A stretch of DNA of 64,000 nt from Lunularia cruciata. Taxonomy: Eukaryota > Streptophyta > Marchantiopsida > Lunulariales > Lunulariaceae. The position numbers and the translations under genes are program-made. The notes under the pieces were generated by a model that worked only from the letters and a program-made list of their open reading frames with translations, was not told the origin of the DNA and did no database searches. Shown here in pieces: positions 44,413 to 55,506 of the stretch (positions are counted from its first letter, which is position 1; every line of letters starts with the position of its first letter). The DNA is taken from positions 11,661,001 through 11,725,000 of the forward strand of contig OX419756.1 of the NCBI GenBank assembly GCA_948567375.1, in the 5' to 3' direction.

Positions 44413-45274
44413 GTTCCCAAAGATGAATCTAAACACTCAAACATGCTTTTTGTTGATCTCAAACTTCTCATGCATGAGATCTCCACTCTGCAGAATTGAC
44501 CCTTCCTCACAATGTCACTCAAATCTCCCAACGAATATGTCACAGTCCTCTGAAATTTTCCACACTTGATCACAACTCTAGGGCGTCCCTCCTTGCAAAA
44601 TTTAAGACCTTTTCATCGAGCCATTTGGCCTAGACACCTTTCTATTCAGCACCCATATTTCAGATTTGGTCTGAAAACCACCCCCCTCACTTCAAAAACT
44701 CATAACGCACTGCGCAAAAATGATCTCTCTCTAATTTTTGTGGAACCAGGTAGGATACAATGCACTGAATTTTCTTGGAAATTTTCAGGACAATTCACTA
44801 AAAATTGAAGAAATGGCAGACTCTGTACAATTTTCCAGAGAGCATGCAGTTGCGGGAGCACTTTACCCTATCAACTTTCAAAAATTCTAGCCCAGTGCGC
44901 ATAGAAGCTCTCTCAATAATTTCAAGTGTGCTAACTGAAAGATAACCCAAGCTATCATGTGTAGAAATCTCAAGTCCAGATCTCAAACTTGAGATTTTGC
45001 CCAAAATCACCTTAATCCCCAAAATCTGCAATCCACCTCACACAATCTCTCCAATTCCTCTCATGTGTACAAGATGTACAAAATCACCTCAAAGACATCA
45101 TAATGAACTACAGGGTATACAAATGGATCTTGGTTCTCTAACATAAGTTCAGCCCTCTCCTCTCCTAATGTTCTCTCCAAGTGAGCTCTCATAGCCTCCT
45201 TCTGCCTAATGTAGAATTGGACGCGGAACATTATCTTGCCTTCTAGAGAGGTCCCGGCAACGGAACCAAAAATG
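44413..45274 (-). other. Leader of family A between primer site and ORF0
   Basis: About 840 bp without a defensible ORF on the element strand. It is nearly identical to 72-933. It contains the primer site at its LTR-proximal end. Confidence 0.7.
45252..45268 (-). promoter_or_regulatory. Primer binding site, tRNA-Glu type (complete A copy)
   Basis: The plus strand tcccggcaacggaacca equals the 3' end of tRNA-Glu; spacer of 6 nt to the LTR at 45275. Identical to 911-927. Confidence 0.87.
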
Positions 45275-45951
45275 TGAGCCGGCCTGTCTCTCACTCAGGA
45301 TGAACCTCTAATGGCTATTATGGTAGCGCACCATGGACTAAGAAGGCAAGGAACCCCAACTCCATCATACTCCTCCAAGGCTAACACTCCAAGACTCAAG
45401 ACATTGCTCACTAGAGAACTCAATGAGAGAGAGATAGTTGCAAATGAAAGGATGATGAGTACCTCCTCACTCCTTGTTTATATACTTGTGAAATAGTTAC
45501 GTACCAAAGTTACTAATTACCGTAGTAACTCAAGTTACTAGACTAAAAGTCAAGTAAAGTCAAAAAGTAGAAAGGAATATCCATTCACATGGGCATATTC
45601 CCCTTATCTTGACCCAACCACTAAAGCAAGGATTCCTTCACATGGGCTATCCTTGGACTAAAGAAGAATCCAAAACAAAAAGGCTTGCGGGCCCAAGAGT
45701 TCTCAACTCTTTCCCCAAAGCCAAACACCTAGGAATAATACCAAGTCAACACACTAAAATCAAAAATAGTGGTGCTCATCTTTTCTACTTCCTCTAAAGT
45801 AAGGTCCCATCTATCTTAGCTATGACTAACTTTAGCTAACCATGACTAATATAGAACCATCCTTTATCTCTATATAAATAATATCTCTTAAGTACTTGTA
45901 ATACCAAGCTAAATATCACAATACCACACACATGCACAAATGGGTGTTACA
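45275..45951 (-). repeat. LTR of family A shared between two internal copies (677 bp)
   Basis: 5' LTR for the complete unit and 3' LTR for the partial second unit. TG and CA ends intact. A TATA box (TATATAAA, minus) lies near 45477-45484, about 470 bp from the LTR start in element sense. Confidence 0.93.
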
Positions 45952-45999
45952 TTTACCCCCGGACTAAGTTTTCACTTTGTCCTCAAAGTGAAGGTCTCT

Positions 46000-47370
46000 C
46001 TACCTTCTATGGTACATCTTCAACTTATCATGGTTAATCCTCTCAAAGTGTCTTCCTCTCAACTCCTTGAGATCATAGGTGTAATTGCCCCACACCTTCT
46101 CTACTATGAAAGGTCCAAAGTACTTAGGCAAAAACTTCTTTTGCACTCTCTTGAATCGAATGGAATCAAACAACATTACCCAATCACCTTCTTTGAAAGG
46201 CTTCACCTTCTTCTTGCCTTGCCTCTTGTCATAGCTCTCCTTTTGTTTCCTTTGGGCTTGCTCCACTCGAACCATAGCAACTGCTCTTGCCTCTTCCAAC
46301 TCCATGAGTTGATCCTTCCTTGACTTCCCTGCATCACTTCCTTGTGCTTTCTTCAATCTCCTATGAATGCTTTGGAAGGTAGGAAGATCAAAGTGAATAG
46401 GTAAGGTAGACTCAATACCATACACCAATTGGAATGGAGAATATCCAGTGGAAGTCTTCATGGTTGTCCTATACTCCCACAAAACTGCATGAATCCTCTT
46501 GTCCCAATGATGTTTAGCCCCCTCCATTTCTGCATCTTTGGCCAACATCATGCACAAGGTCTGATTGGTTCTCTCTGCCAAGCCATTGGAATTTGGCTTA
46601 TAGGATGTAGTTACTCTATGTGTGATAGAGAAATGTCGTAGCATGGCTGTAGTAATGCTTCCTGTAAACTCTCCTCCTCTATCAGAAACCAACTCCAAAG
46701 GGCATCCAAACCTAGTGATAATGCGTTCATAAAGAAATCTACCCACTTCATCTTCATTCTTGTCCCTCAATGGTCTAGCCTCAACCCACTTGGTAAGGTA
46801 ATCAGTAACTACCACAATGTACCGATTGTTCCTTGGGGTTCTATTGAGAGGTCCTACAAAATCAATTCCCCACTTCTCAAAAGGTCCTAGCAATGGAATT
46901 GATCTAAGTGGTGGAGTGGATGTAGACTTTCTAGCAAAAGCTTGACAAACATGACAAGTTTTGCAATAATCAAGACAATCCTTGAAAATCCCTCTCCAAT
47001 GGTAACCTGCATCTAGAATCTTGAAAGCAGTCACCTTTCCTGCAAAGTGTCCTCCACATACTAAACCTTCATGAAACTCCTTTATGAGTAGGATAGACTC
47101 TTCCTTACCCACTGCTCTTCGAAGTAGACCATCTGCTCCTTGGTGAAAAAGAATATCCTCCACCATTGTGTAAGGTCTAGATCTTGCTGCAAGGGCCTTC
47201 CTCTCCCTAGCATGCATCCCTTCTGGATAGTTACCTCTTGTCACAAAATCCACAATCTCCTTGTACTCCATTGGAATCTCTTGAGTGACTGAGATTGTCA
47301 TGAGCTCCTCATCCGGGAAGGAATCATCTACTGGCTCATCTCCATCATGATCATAGGCTCTAGATAACAA
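46000..47370 (-). CDS. Integrase segment of partial A copy (open, 456 codons)
   Basis: Differs from 38878-40248 by one amino acid, in the C-terminal tail (KELRGRHFERINH against KELGGRHFERINH). Zinc-binding residues and the Asp-Asp-Glu triad are retained. Same preceding TGA as the other copy. Confidence 0.9.
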   Translation of the reverse strand: MLSRAYDHDGDEPVDDSFPDEELMTISVTQEIPMEYKEIVDFVTRGNYPEGMHARERKALAARSRPYTMVEDILFHQGADGLLRRAVGKEESILLIKEFHEGLVCGGHFAGKVTAFKILDAGYHWRGIFKDCLDYCKTCHVCQAFARKSTSTPPLRSIPLLGPFEKWGIDFVGPLNRTPRNNRYIVVVTDYLTKWVEARPLRDKNEDEVGRFLYERIITRFGCPLELVSDRGGEFTGSITTAMLRHFSITHRVTTSYKPNSNGLAERTNQTLCMMLAKDAEMEGAKHHWDKRIHAVLWEYRTTMKTSTGYSPFQLVYGIESTLPIHFDLPTFQSIHRRLKKAQGSDAGKSRKDQLMELEEARAVAMVRVEQAQRKQKESYDKRQGKKKVKPFKEGDWVMLFDSIRFKRVQKKFLPKYFGPFIVEKVWGNYTYDLKELRGRHFERINHDKLKMYHRR

Positions 47371-47391
47371 ATCAGCATTTGCATGTTTCTT

Positions 47392-47931
47392 TCATGGCCT
47401 ATCCTCAATTGTGTAGTCATACTCAGACAAGAGTATCATCCACCTTGCTAGTCTCCCTTCAACATTAGGCTTGTTGAAGATGTACTTCAAAGCCTTGTGA
47501 TCCGTGACAATTGTGGCTTTCCCTCCAATCAAATAGTGTCTAAACTTCTTGAGACCAAAGATCACTGCCAACCCTTCTCTCTCTGTGACAGAGTAGTTCT
47601 TCTCTGCTGAAACCATCTGCCTACTAGCATAAGCTATTGGATGATCATGCCCATCTTGGTCTAATTGACTAAGAGTGCATCCTATAGCTACATTAGAAGC
47701 ATCAGTGTAGAGGATGAAAGGCTTACTCCAATCAGGTTTAGCAAGAATTGGAGCTACAACAAGGGATTGCTTGAGCTCCTCAAAAGCTTTGAGAGCCTCC
47801 TTGTCTTCCAAAATCACCATGTAATCTACACCCTTCTTCATGTAGATGGTCAATGCATAAGCCTTGTTGGAAAATGAGAAGATGAACCTCCTATAGTACC
47901 CAACCATTCCCAAGAATTGGTGTAACTTTGT
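47392..47931 (-). pseudogene. RNase H and RT-end fragment of partial A copy, fused to C2 sequence
   Basis: Matches 40270-40809, then stops at 47931 where sequence switches to C2 integrase. The open frame continues into foreign sequence upstream (to 48018), so its N-terminus is chimeric and meaningless. RNase H catalytic residues are present. The RT core, gag, ORF0 and 5' LTR of this unit are missing. Confidence 0.88.
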
Positions 47932-47954
47932 GCTTGACATGGATTCTCTCCTTT

Positions 47955-48700
47955 CTTTCTGAATCCGGTGCTTGCCTGTTTGGAATTGTTGTAGGCAAAT
48001 TTTGAAGCGGCAAGACATTTATCCTGATTGGTATGGTGGACATTGACAAAGGCACACAACATATCTTCCAATGTATGATTTGCACATTTGGTTTGTCCAT
48101 CAGTTTGAGGATAATAGGCCGTGGACAAAGCAAGCTTTGTGCCGAGTATCTGAAAGAGTGCTTGCCAAAACTTCCCGATAAATTGAGGATCACGGTCAGA
48201 GATGAGTACGCATGGCATCCCATGATGCTTGAAGACATTTTTGAAGTAGATTTGCGCTAAGGTCGGAGCATCCACGGTATCATAGGTTGGTGCTAAGTGG
48301 ATTTGCTTACTAAGCTTATCCACAAACACCACAATTGCGGTGTGTCCTTGTTTTGTCTTTGGCAAGGATGTGATGAGATCCAAGCTCACATGCTCCTAGC
48401 AAGCTAATGGAATGGCAAGCGGTTGAAGGAGTCCACTCGACTTTTGGTTGCTAGCCTTGTTACGTTGGTAGCTCTTACACAATTGGACAAATTCTTCAAC
48501 ATCTCATGTCATGTTGGGCCACCACCATTGATGTTGGAGGGTACCCAAGGTCTTGTCCACACCCATGTGACCAGTGATGGGTAAATCATGGGCTTCTTGA
48601 AGGTGCACAAGTCAAAGATCACCTTTGGCTAGAACATAGATCCGGTCTGCATGGAACATAAGGCCTTTCTTGAAGGAGAAGGTGTTGTACTCCTTGTCAC
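47955..48700 (-). pseudogene. Integrase core, C2
   Basis: Shows the zinc-binding relic (HDLPITGHMGVDKTLGTLQ, then LCKSYQRNK), VDKLSKQIHLAP downstream of the first catalytic Asp in MSLDLITSLPKTKQG, the second Asp in ISDRDPQFIGKFWQ, and NHTLEDMLCAF around the position of the Glu. The last is degenerate (TKCANHTLE). The A insertion removed about 150 bp before the C-terminal module at 34407-34170. Homologous to 28290-29060. Confidence 0.82.
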
Positions 48701-50099
48701 CTATTGTTAGATGACCATGTACCATTTGGAAGAAGGGATCTTGTTGTAGAGCTAACCAAAACTCATTATGGATCTTGGGGTCAATTGACACCATCGTAAT
48801 TGTTGCCGCGATGAGAGGAAGAGACTTCAAATCAGGTCGTTGTGATAGAGCATCAAGGATGACATGGAACCAACTTGGTTTGTACTCAAGTTTGATGTCA
48901 AACAATTGGAGTTGCTCTTCCCATCAATGATGTCGACTCTTCATGTGCTCCAAGTGTAAGCTTTGCATGTGCTCCAAGTCTAAGCTTTGCAATAATGGCT
49001 TGTGATCAGTTCGCATGATCACTTGTTTCCCCAAGAGATAATGCCTCCATACCTTGGTGGCATATACCATTGCAAGTTGTTCTTGATCTTGAGCAGAGTA
49101 ATTTCTTTTAGCTGTATTTAGTCGGCAAGACACAAAGGCAATGGGATGTAGTCCATCTAGGAATTCCTATTGCAACACAACTCCAATTGCAAAGTTAGAA
49201 GCATCAAAATCAACCACACAAGGTAGTTGAGGATCATATGGTTGAAGAATGGGTCTTGAAGGCACCATATGTTTCAACTTCTGGAATGCTTCTTCAGTCA
49301 ATGGTGCAACCACATGAGCATAATAGTGGATGAACCGCCAGTAAAAACTGGCCAATCCATTGAATGCCTATACTTTTGTAGCATCTTTCGGAGTAGGCCA
49401 ATCAGTAATGGCCTTGATCTTCTCTTCTTCCATCTTGATCCCCTTTGAGGAGATCTTATGACCCAAGAAGGTAACCTCCTTCTGCCAAAAGGCACACTTT
49501 GACATCTTGCAATAAAATCTCCATTATTGTAGTCATCTTAGGACTTCTCACACATGATTCACGTGTTTTGCCTCTATCTTGCTATAGATTAGGATATCAT
49601 CCAAGAACACCACCACTGATCAATCCAATAGTCCATCCAACACCCAATGCATCTGATCCATGAAGACTACTGGAGCATTAGTGAGTCCAAAAGGTAAAAC
49701 TCTCCACTCGAAATGCCCATACCTTGTGCGAAAGGCAGTCTTTTGCACATCTTCTTTATCAATCGGAATTTGCCAATAGCCGCTGCAAGGATCCAACTTG
49801 GAAAAGTAACGTGCTCCACTTAGTTGATCAAGAAAGTCATTGATTTGAGGCAAGGGATATGCATTCTTCACGGTTTGCTTATTGAGCCTACAATAATCAA
49901 TACAGAAACAAAGTCCTCCATCCTTCTTTGGAACAAATAGTACCAGTGCTCCCCAAGGAGAGATACTATGTCGCATGAAGTCCTTTTCCAACAACTCTGT
50001 GAGTGTTGTTTGCAACTCCTCCAATCCCTTTGGTGAGAGTGGATAGATCGGTCTACTCATTGGAGTACTCCCTGGCAATAACTTGATCTTGAAGGGCAT
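48701..50099 (-). pseudogene. Reverse transcriptase and RNase H, C2
   Basis: RT from [20 protein letters not shown], with [50 protein letters not shown] and a catalytic FLDDILIYS near 49595-49605. RNase H has VVDFDASNFAIGVVLQ, NYSAQDQEQLAMVYA and IMRTDHKPLLQSL. A short duplication, leheehmqs-like (near 48940-48980), repeats the codons after TDHKPLL. Stops near 49617, 49440 and 49167 and small deletions disable it. Better preserved than C1. Confidence 0.85.
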
Positions 50100-50102
50100 A
50101 CC

Positions 50103-50519
50103 TCAATCAAAGGGTAATCCTTTTGGCAGATCATCCGGAAACACGTCCACAAACTCCTTAACTATCCAATCAACCATTGCTTGATGAGGCTCTTGGTCCT
50201 CCACAGATTGGTCTTGTACAATCGGCTTGATCCACATCGTAAATACAGACTTATCTTCCTTCAAAGCTTGCTCTATGGTAGCTTTACTAACAAACTTCCC
50301 TTCTAGGGACTCATCTCTCTTCCAAGCTTGCTCCATGGTTGCCTTCTTGGCAAACTTCCCATCTTGGGACTCCACTTCCTTCAAGGTTTGCTCTATGGCT
50401 ACCTTCTTGACAAACTTCCCATCTTGGGACTGATTATTCTTAGGTGTCTTACTCAGAGGTGCCCAACAACCTAATCAGAAATTCCTACCTTGGTGTTGTA
50501 CTTGAATTTGGCATCGGGT
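50103..50519 (-). pseudogene. Protease-RT linker with internal peptide repeats, C2
   Basis: An open segment (50384-50103) and its upstream continuation hold three repeats of about 19-20 residues, each with GKFxxKATxEQAxK (for example GKFAKKATMEQAWKRDESLE). At DNA level these are three 57-60 bp units at 50262-50432. The RT lead-in follows (FVDVFPDDLPKGLP). The same array is in C1. Confidence 0.75.
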
Positions 50520-50867
50520 CTAATCAAATTGAACCTTATGACGTTCAAGCCAAGGTAGACCTATAATGATATCATAGTGTAGAGGTGCCACTACAAATCT
50601 CATACACTCCAAATACTTCTTCCCAATCTTGAAGGTAATAGGATGCAAGGTGCAAAATGCAAAACCCTTTCTACCATCCGCCATCATCAAACTACTTCCA
50701 ATCACTGGCTTGATAGGAATACCCAATTCCTTTGCTACTTGCATAGACATGCAATTCTTTGAACTTCCAGAATCAACCAAAATCCTACAACCACAATTAG
50801 ATATCATACCTTGCAAGTGAAGCAAACTTGCATAGGTCAAGCCTTTAATCCCATTGGAACTAATCAA
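50520..50867 (-). pseudogene. Aspartic protease, C2
   Basis: Open segment with the active-site motif RILVDSGSSKNCMSMQ (DSG intact), a middle strand (MMADGRKGFAFCTLH) and the distal motif YDIIIGLPWLERHKVQFD. This is a complete retropepsin unit in sequence, followed by a stop at 50520. Upstream it should be joined to gag, which is frameshifted. Confidence 0.85.
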
Positions 50868-50939
50868 GCTCCCAGTAGGCGGCTCAAAATCTCCTATTGG
50901 GATTCCTCATTTCCTTGATCATTCCGCTCCACAACATCT

Positions 50940-51197
50940 ACTTGGGCAACTTGTCGAGGTCGTTCATTCTTGAGTGGACATTCAACAATACAATGCCCCA
51001 ACTGGCGACAATAGAAACAACCACCATTTTGTCACAGTTTCTCCTTATCTGCCATGCCAAGCGGTTTTTGTTGAATTGCATCAATCTCCATTGGTGTTGG
51101 CTCTTCCACTTGTGTGTGGTGTATTGGTAGGCTTTGTGGAGGTCAAGGTCAAGACCAAATTGTTGCCACCAAGGAATCAAAACATTCGGCCAACCGC
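50940..51197 (-). pseudogene. Gag C-terminal part with zinc knuckle, C2
   Basis: Encodes CFYCRQLGHCIVECPLKNE, an exact CX2CX4HX4C knuckle, in a broken frame. The rest of gag continues across element G at 54634. Positions 51193-51197 (accgc) are the left half of the G target duplication. Confidence 0.75.
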
Positions 51198-54100
51198 TAT
51201 CGTCGGGAAAAAGCCAGATGAGAGTGGTAAGGAGGGGTTGCAGGATTTTGAGAAGAGGAGGGCTGGACAATAAAGGGTTTTTTTTTTCAGTGAAAGTCTT
51301 GCAAGAGGGCACATGCTGATAGGGTATGAAAATTTGGGACAGATGAGGACTGGACAGCAGAGAGCTTTTGAAAAAGAATGTCAGATGAGCTTGGTAAGGA
51401 GTGGTAGCTGGAATTTTTGAGAAAGGAAGGAAAGGAGAAGATAGATAAATCTGGAAGGGCTTTGTTGAATGATAGAGAGGTATCGAGCACTTCTGTAAGG
51501 GGAAAGGAATAAAAGAACAGAGCAGCAAGAAGAGGTGACTGCTAAATGTAAAGAGGTTTTAGGAATCAAGAAGGGAAAAAACAAAAGGGAAGAGGGATAG
51601 AAACGGAAGGAAAACATGAAGATCGTGGGCAGAGAAAGGGGAGCGGGGAAAGAATGGAAGGCAGAGTTGGGTAGCGGCAAAAAAGGAAAATCAAGGAGAC
51701 AAGGAGGTCGAGGGGTTTTTGGGAGTGACAGGAACAGTTATAAGGAATTTTGGAAGGACAGAGGATCGAAAAGGGTTTTTATGGGAAAATAGGAAGTGAG
51801 AGATCAGAGGGTTAGAGTTTGAAGGACACAAGGAACGGAAGAGGGGTTGGGGTGACAGGGAAGAATCAAAAGGAATTGAAACGATCGTGAAGGAGTAATC
51901 AGGAAGGCTCTTTAGGGACAGAGTGAAGGAAGAATGGCAGAGGTTTGTTTTATCTGATTGGAGTGAGAGGGTTTTGAGTTTGCAGAGGACAGAAGGTGGG
52001 TAGGAAGGAAGTGAATCGAAAGGAATTGAAATGATTGTGAAGGAGTAATCAGGAAGGCTCTTTAGGCACAGAGTGAAGGAAGAATGGCAAAGGTTTGTTT
52101 TATCTGATTGGAGAATGAGGGTTTCGAGTTTGCAGAGGACAGAAGGTGGGCAGGAAGGAAGTGAATCGAAAGGAATTGAAATGATTGTGAAGGAGTAATC
52201 AGGAAGGCTCCTTAGGGACAGAGTGAAGGAAGAATGGCAGAGGTTTGTTTTATCTGATTGGAGTGAGAGGGTTTCAAGTTTGCAGAGGACAGAAGGTGGG
52301 CAGAAAGGAAGTGAATCGAAAGGAATTGAAATGATTGTGAAGGAGTAATCAGGAAGGCTCTTTAGGGACAGAGTGAAGGAAGAATGGCAGAGGTTTGTTT
52401 TATCTGATTGGAGTGAGAGGGTTTCAAGTTTGCAGAGGACAGAAGGTGGGCAGAAAGGAAGTGAATCGAAAGGAATTGGAATGATTGTGAATGACTAGTC
52501 AGGAAGCCTCTTTAGGGACAGAGTGAAGGAAGAATGACAAAGGTTTGTTTTATGGGATTGGAGTGAGAGGGTTTCGAGTTTGCAGAGGATAAGAGGTGGA
52601 CAGAGAAAAGGAAGAATGAGAGGAGGTTTTCGGGAATTTGGGAGAGAATAGTAAGGATCAACGGGAGAAGAAGGACAGTAAGGAAAGGATTGAATGGTAA
52701 AAGGAGTGAAAGGGTTTTGAGTTTTAGTAGAGGACAGAAGGAAGGATCAACCGGAGAAGAAGGACAGTAAGGAAAGGATCAAGAGAGTGAAAACAGGGAA
52801 TAGAGAGGTTGAATGGAGATAGGTGACTATGGATTTGAGGGATCCAAAATATTGAAAGGAGAAAAGGAATTGAAATGACAAGGGGATAAATAAAAATGTT
52901 TAGAGAGGAGGGAAAAAGAAGAAGGAGAATTACAAAAAATACAGAAAGAAGTGAAGGATTGTGGAGATAAGAAAATGCAAAGAATTGAGAAAAGGCAAGG
53001 GTTTCTGAAAAATCGTAGGAAGAGAGAACAGAATTTTGTTTTGAGAATCGAAAGGAGGTAATAGGCAGAAAAGAAAGAAAGGACCAGAAAACGAAAGAAG
53101 GATAGGAAAATGGAAGGAAGGAGATGAAGGAGAGATAGGAGTGATCGAAGGGGTTTTCAGGGAAGGCAGTAAGATTTGAGGTTGGCAGAAGGCAGAAGAG
53201 AATACATTTTGAGTTCTCAAAAAAGCAGTAAGTTTCATTTCCAAAGGGAGAAGTAGGATTCGCGGGAAGAAAAGTTGGATGACGAGTGAGAGAGCAGTGT
53301 GGAATTTTAGAGAACGGTGTTGAGTTTCTCAGAGAAGCAAGAATGCAGAATGGTTTGAATTTGGCAAAAGGCAGTGAGGTTCAATGACAAAGGAAGGATC
53401 AGGGTTCCGGGGTAGGGAATCTGGCTGACAAATTGACAGAGCAGCGTTGAGTGAGAAACTCAAGAGGAGAACTTCCTTTTGACAAGACAAAGGACTGTGA
53501 AGCATGGAGAGGGTTTAGCTAGGATCAAAAGCAGAAACCAAGAGAAGGATCTTCTAAGAGGACAAGTAGTCTCAAAAGGAGAAGAAGAGAAGAAATCACA
53601 GGGGAAAACAGGGAAGGTATTCGGAAGAACAAAAATCAGCAAAAAGGTTAGCAGGGCACAGGTGTCCCTAAGGGCTTGGCAGGAATAGAAAAATCTCGAA
53701 AGGTTGGTTGGACAGAGAATCTATTACTAGTTGAAGGTTTCATCCAAAACTTACTCAAGGAGCAGAGAGGAAAGGCCAAACTAGCTTGCAAAGTGAAGGT
53801 GGACAGGAACAAAAGAAGAGAGAAGTCATGTTCAGCTTAGGAGTCATGTTCAGTAGAATACGAGGACTGGATATAGAAACTCGATATGGGATTTGTCAGG
53901 AGCTTCTACCAGGCGTAGAGTCCTATGGCAAGAACAAGCAGAGCATTTGGGAAGATCTAACATACCGGAATATCAAAGAGAAAGGAGAATCCCGAGGAAG
54001 GACCTACTAGACAGTGGAGACTTAGAAAGAACGACAAATTGGAAATGTTGCAGAATAGGGAGATGACGAGTTGTAAGGAATAGGAAATAGGACCTGCTCA

Positions 54101-54628
54101 ATCCCTTTTCTTTCTTCATGTGCTTGGCTAGTCAGTGTGCTTTGGTTTGGTCATTGTCTGGTTAGGAGCCGTGTGTCATGGCTCAAAGGATTATAAACTG
54201 TGAAACTTGGAATTGAGATGGAAATGAGATTCCTAGTGATTGAGTGTGTGTACTTGATGTGCAGACAGCGGTAGAGAAAATAATAATAATGTGTTTTTTT
54301 TTACTTCTTTTTTACACTCAGTCTAGATTATGTAAATGGGTCAGCACATTTAACTAATTGCCCGGGATTGAGTCTGGTTGCATAACTTGTGGACAACTCC
54401 ACAAAACCCCACCAGATCATTCTCCCTGGAAGATCAGTCTGGACCAGAACTGCAAAACCCACCAAACCCAAAACATATTAAAGCCGAGGATACTAGACCA
54501 AACAAGAGGTCAAGAATAATGAGCCATGACTAATAATAGACGGTACAAGAAGGACAAAACACTCCAAAAGCCTAAGCGCAGGCAGCCAGGTGCCCAGCGC
54601 AATCTCAAGACCATACAATCCCCATGAC
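51198..54628. mobile_element. Insertion G (3431 bp), class unresolved, duplication accgc
   Basis: Interrupts gag of C2 cleanly. accgc at 51193-51197 is repeated at 54629-54633, and removing G with one copy restores the sequence seen in C1 near 31520-31535. The ends are tatcgtcggg and ccccatgac, so there is no TG...CA and no terminal inverted repeat. The body to about 54080 is strongly purine-rich on the plus strand and holds a 150-bp tandem array. The last 550 bp are of ordinary composition. Minus-strand open frames here are pyrimidine-biased artefacts. No coding domain was found. Confidence 0.75.
51871..52605 (+). repeat. Five 150-bp tandem repeats inside G
   Basis: Units begin with aggaattgaa or aggaattgga at 51871, 52021, 52171, 52321 and 52471, exactly 150 bp apart. 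Each runs through gacagagtgaaggaagaat, ggtttgttttat and cagaggacagaaggtgg. The last unit is partial and more diverged. The exact spacing shows recent array growth. Confidence 0.92.
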
Positions 54629-54633
54629 ACCGC

Positions 54634-55139
54634 ATGGCTTTCTCCAAGTGTTGTGGCTCTCGTATGGTTACCTCTAATTTGGTTCTCGCCTTCAAGCCCC
54701 TCACAAATTGATCTAGAGCTTCACCTTCCAATATATCTAGAATTTGCATGATGGTGTTTTGGAACTGCGTGATGTCACTTCTTACAGAGCCAATTTGTTT
54801 CAACTCTGCCAACTTATCCCGTGCAACTCGTGTGGCATTTATAGCTTGGAACCGACTAATTATTGCTCTCTTGAATTCTGCCCATGTCAAGATTGGTGTA
54901 ACAATTTGTTGTTTGGCTTGCTCCACTCGGAATTTCCACCATAGCTTTGCTACTCCATCCAATTGGCTAGAAGCCAAGAGAATCTGTTTTTGCTCGTCTT
55001 GTAGATTGGTAGCTTCAAAATAACGTTCACAATCAAACATAAAATTCTCCACTGCACCCAAGAGATTCTTGCCTTCAAATACCTTGGGTTTAGGGATTCT
55101 GATCCGATCTTCTCCTTCTTGGATTGGTACTCTCTCCAC
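54634..55139 (-). pseudogene. Gag N-terminal (capsid) part, C2
   Basis: Open from 55139 with a retrotransposon-gag fold signature: FEGKNLLGAVENFMFDCERY, LDGVAKLWWKFRVEQAKQQ, WAEFKRAIISRFQ, LEGEALDQFVRGLKARTKLE. G cuts it just after LEKAM at 54634. The remainder is at 51197-50940. The first in-frame ATG is at 55139 (MERVPIQEGEDRIRIPKPKV). Confidence 0.85.
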
Positions 55140-55493
55140 TTGCTCTTGTCATCGAAGATCTTGTTCATCCAACAATCGATTAAGGTGCTCGATTTGTTGT
55201 TGCATAGCAAGGATAACATCAGGTATTGCCACCATGGTTGCTCCTCTATCACACCACTCCCAATCTATCTAATTTATTAACACATAGAAACAACACGTCC
55301 ACCGTTCTCCAAAAGCTACAACCGGAAGCACCAAGGGTTCCTCACATATGGTGATCATATGCAGAAAATCTTGTCCAAAAAGTGAGATGATGAACTGTGT
55401 GAAATGATGCTTGGGTATTATTTGGATGCAAAAATCCCAATGGTTTGGTGGAAGTGGATTTGGTGGTCCATAAATTTCATCCATCCCATTCCT

Positions 55494-55505
55494 ACTCTGA
55501 TACCA
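55494..55505 (-). promoter_or_regulatory. Primer binding site, tRNA-iMet type (C2)
   Basis: The plus strand actctgatacca corresponds to TGGTATCAGAGT on the minus strand, the initiator-Met primer site usual in chromoviruses, one base inside the LTR at 55507. C1 has an eroded version at 32385-32396. Confidence 0.85.
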
Positions 55506-55506
55506 T

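Larger units (their letters stand above)
38153..47931 (-). mobile_element. Family A tandem: LTR, internal, LTR, partial internal
   Basis: Plus-strand order is LTR (38153-38829), full internal region (38830-45274), LTR (45275-45951), then a second internal copy (45952-47931) that breaks off in the RT-RNase H region. On the minus strand the LTR at 45275 serves as 5' LTR of the complete 7799-bp unit and as 3' LTR of the partial one. The two internal copies are nearly identical and share a nonsense TGA between RNase H and integrase. This fits unequal LTR recombination or a tandem reverse-transcription product better than two independent insertions. Confidence 0.9.

Noticed and set aside
47392-48018. 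A novel N-terminus on the RNase H ORF of the partial A copy
   Set aside because: Codons above 47931 come from C2 integrase DNA read on across the breakpoint, so the fusion is accidental.
51871-52605. CRISPR-like or other spaced repeat array
   Set aside because: Units are contiguous 150-bp tandem copies with no unique spacers, in a eukaryotic transposon context.
51381-53244. Minus-strand open frames rich in Ser, Leu, Pro and Phe
   Set aside because: They arise from the purine-rich composition of the plus strand, have no motif and shift with the 150-bp repeats.
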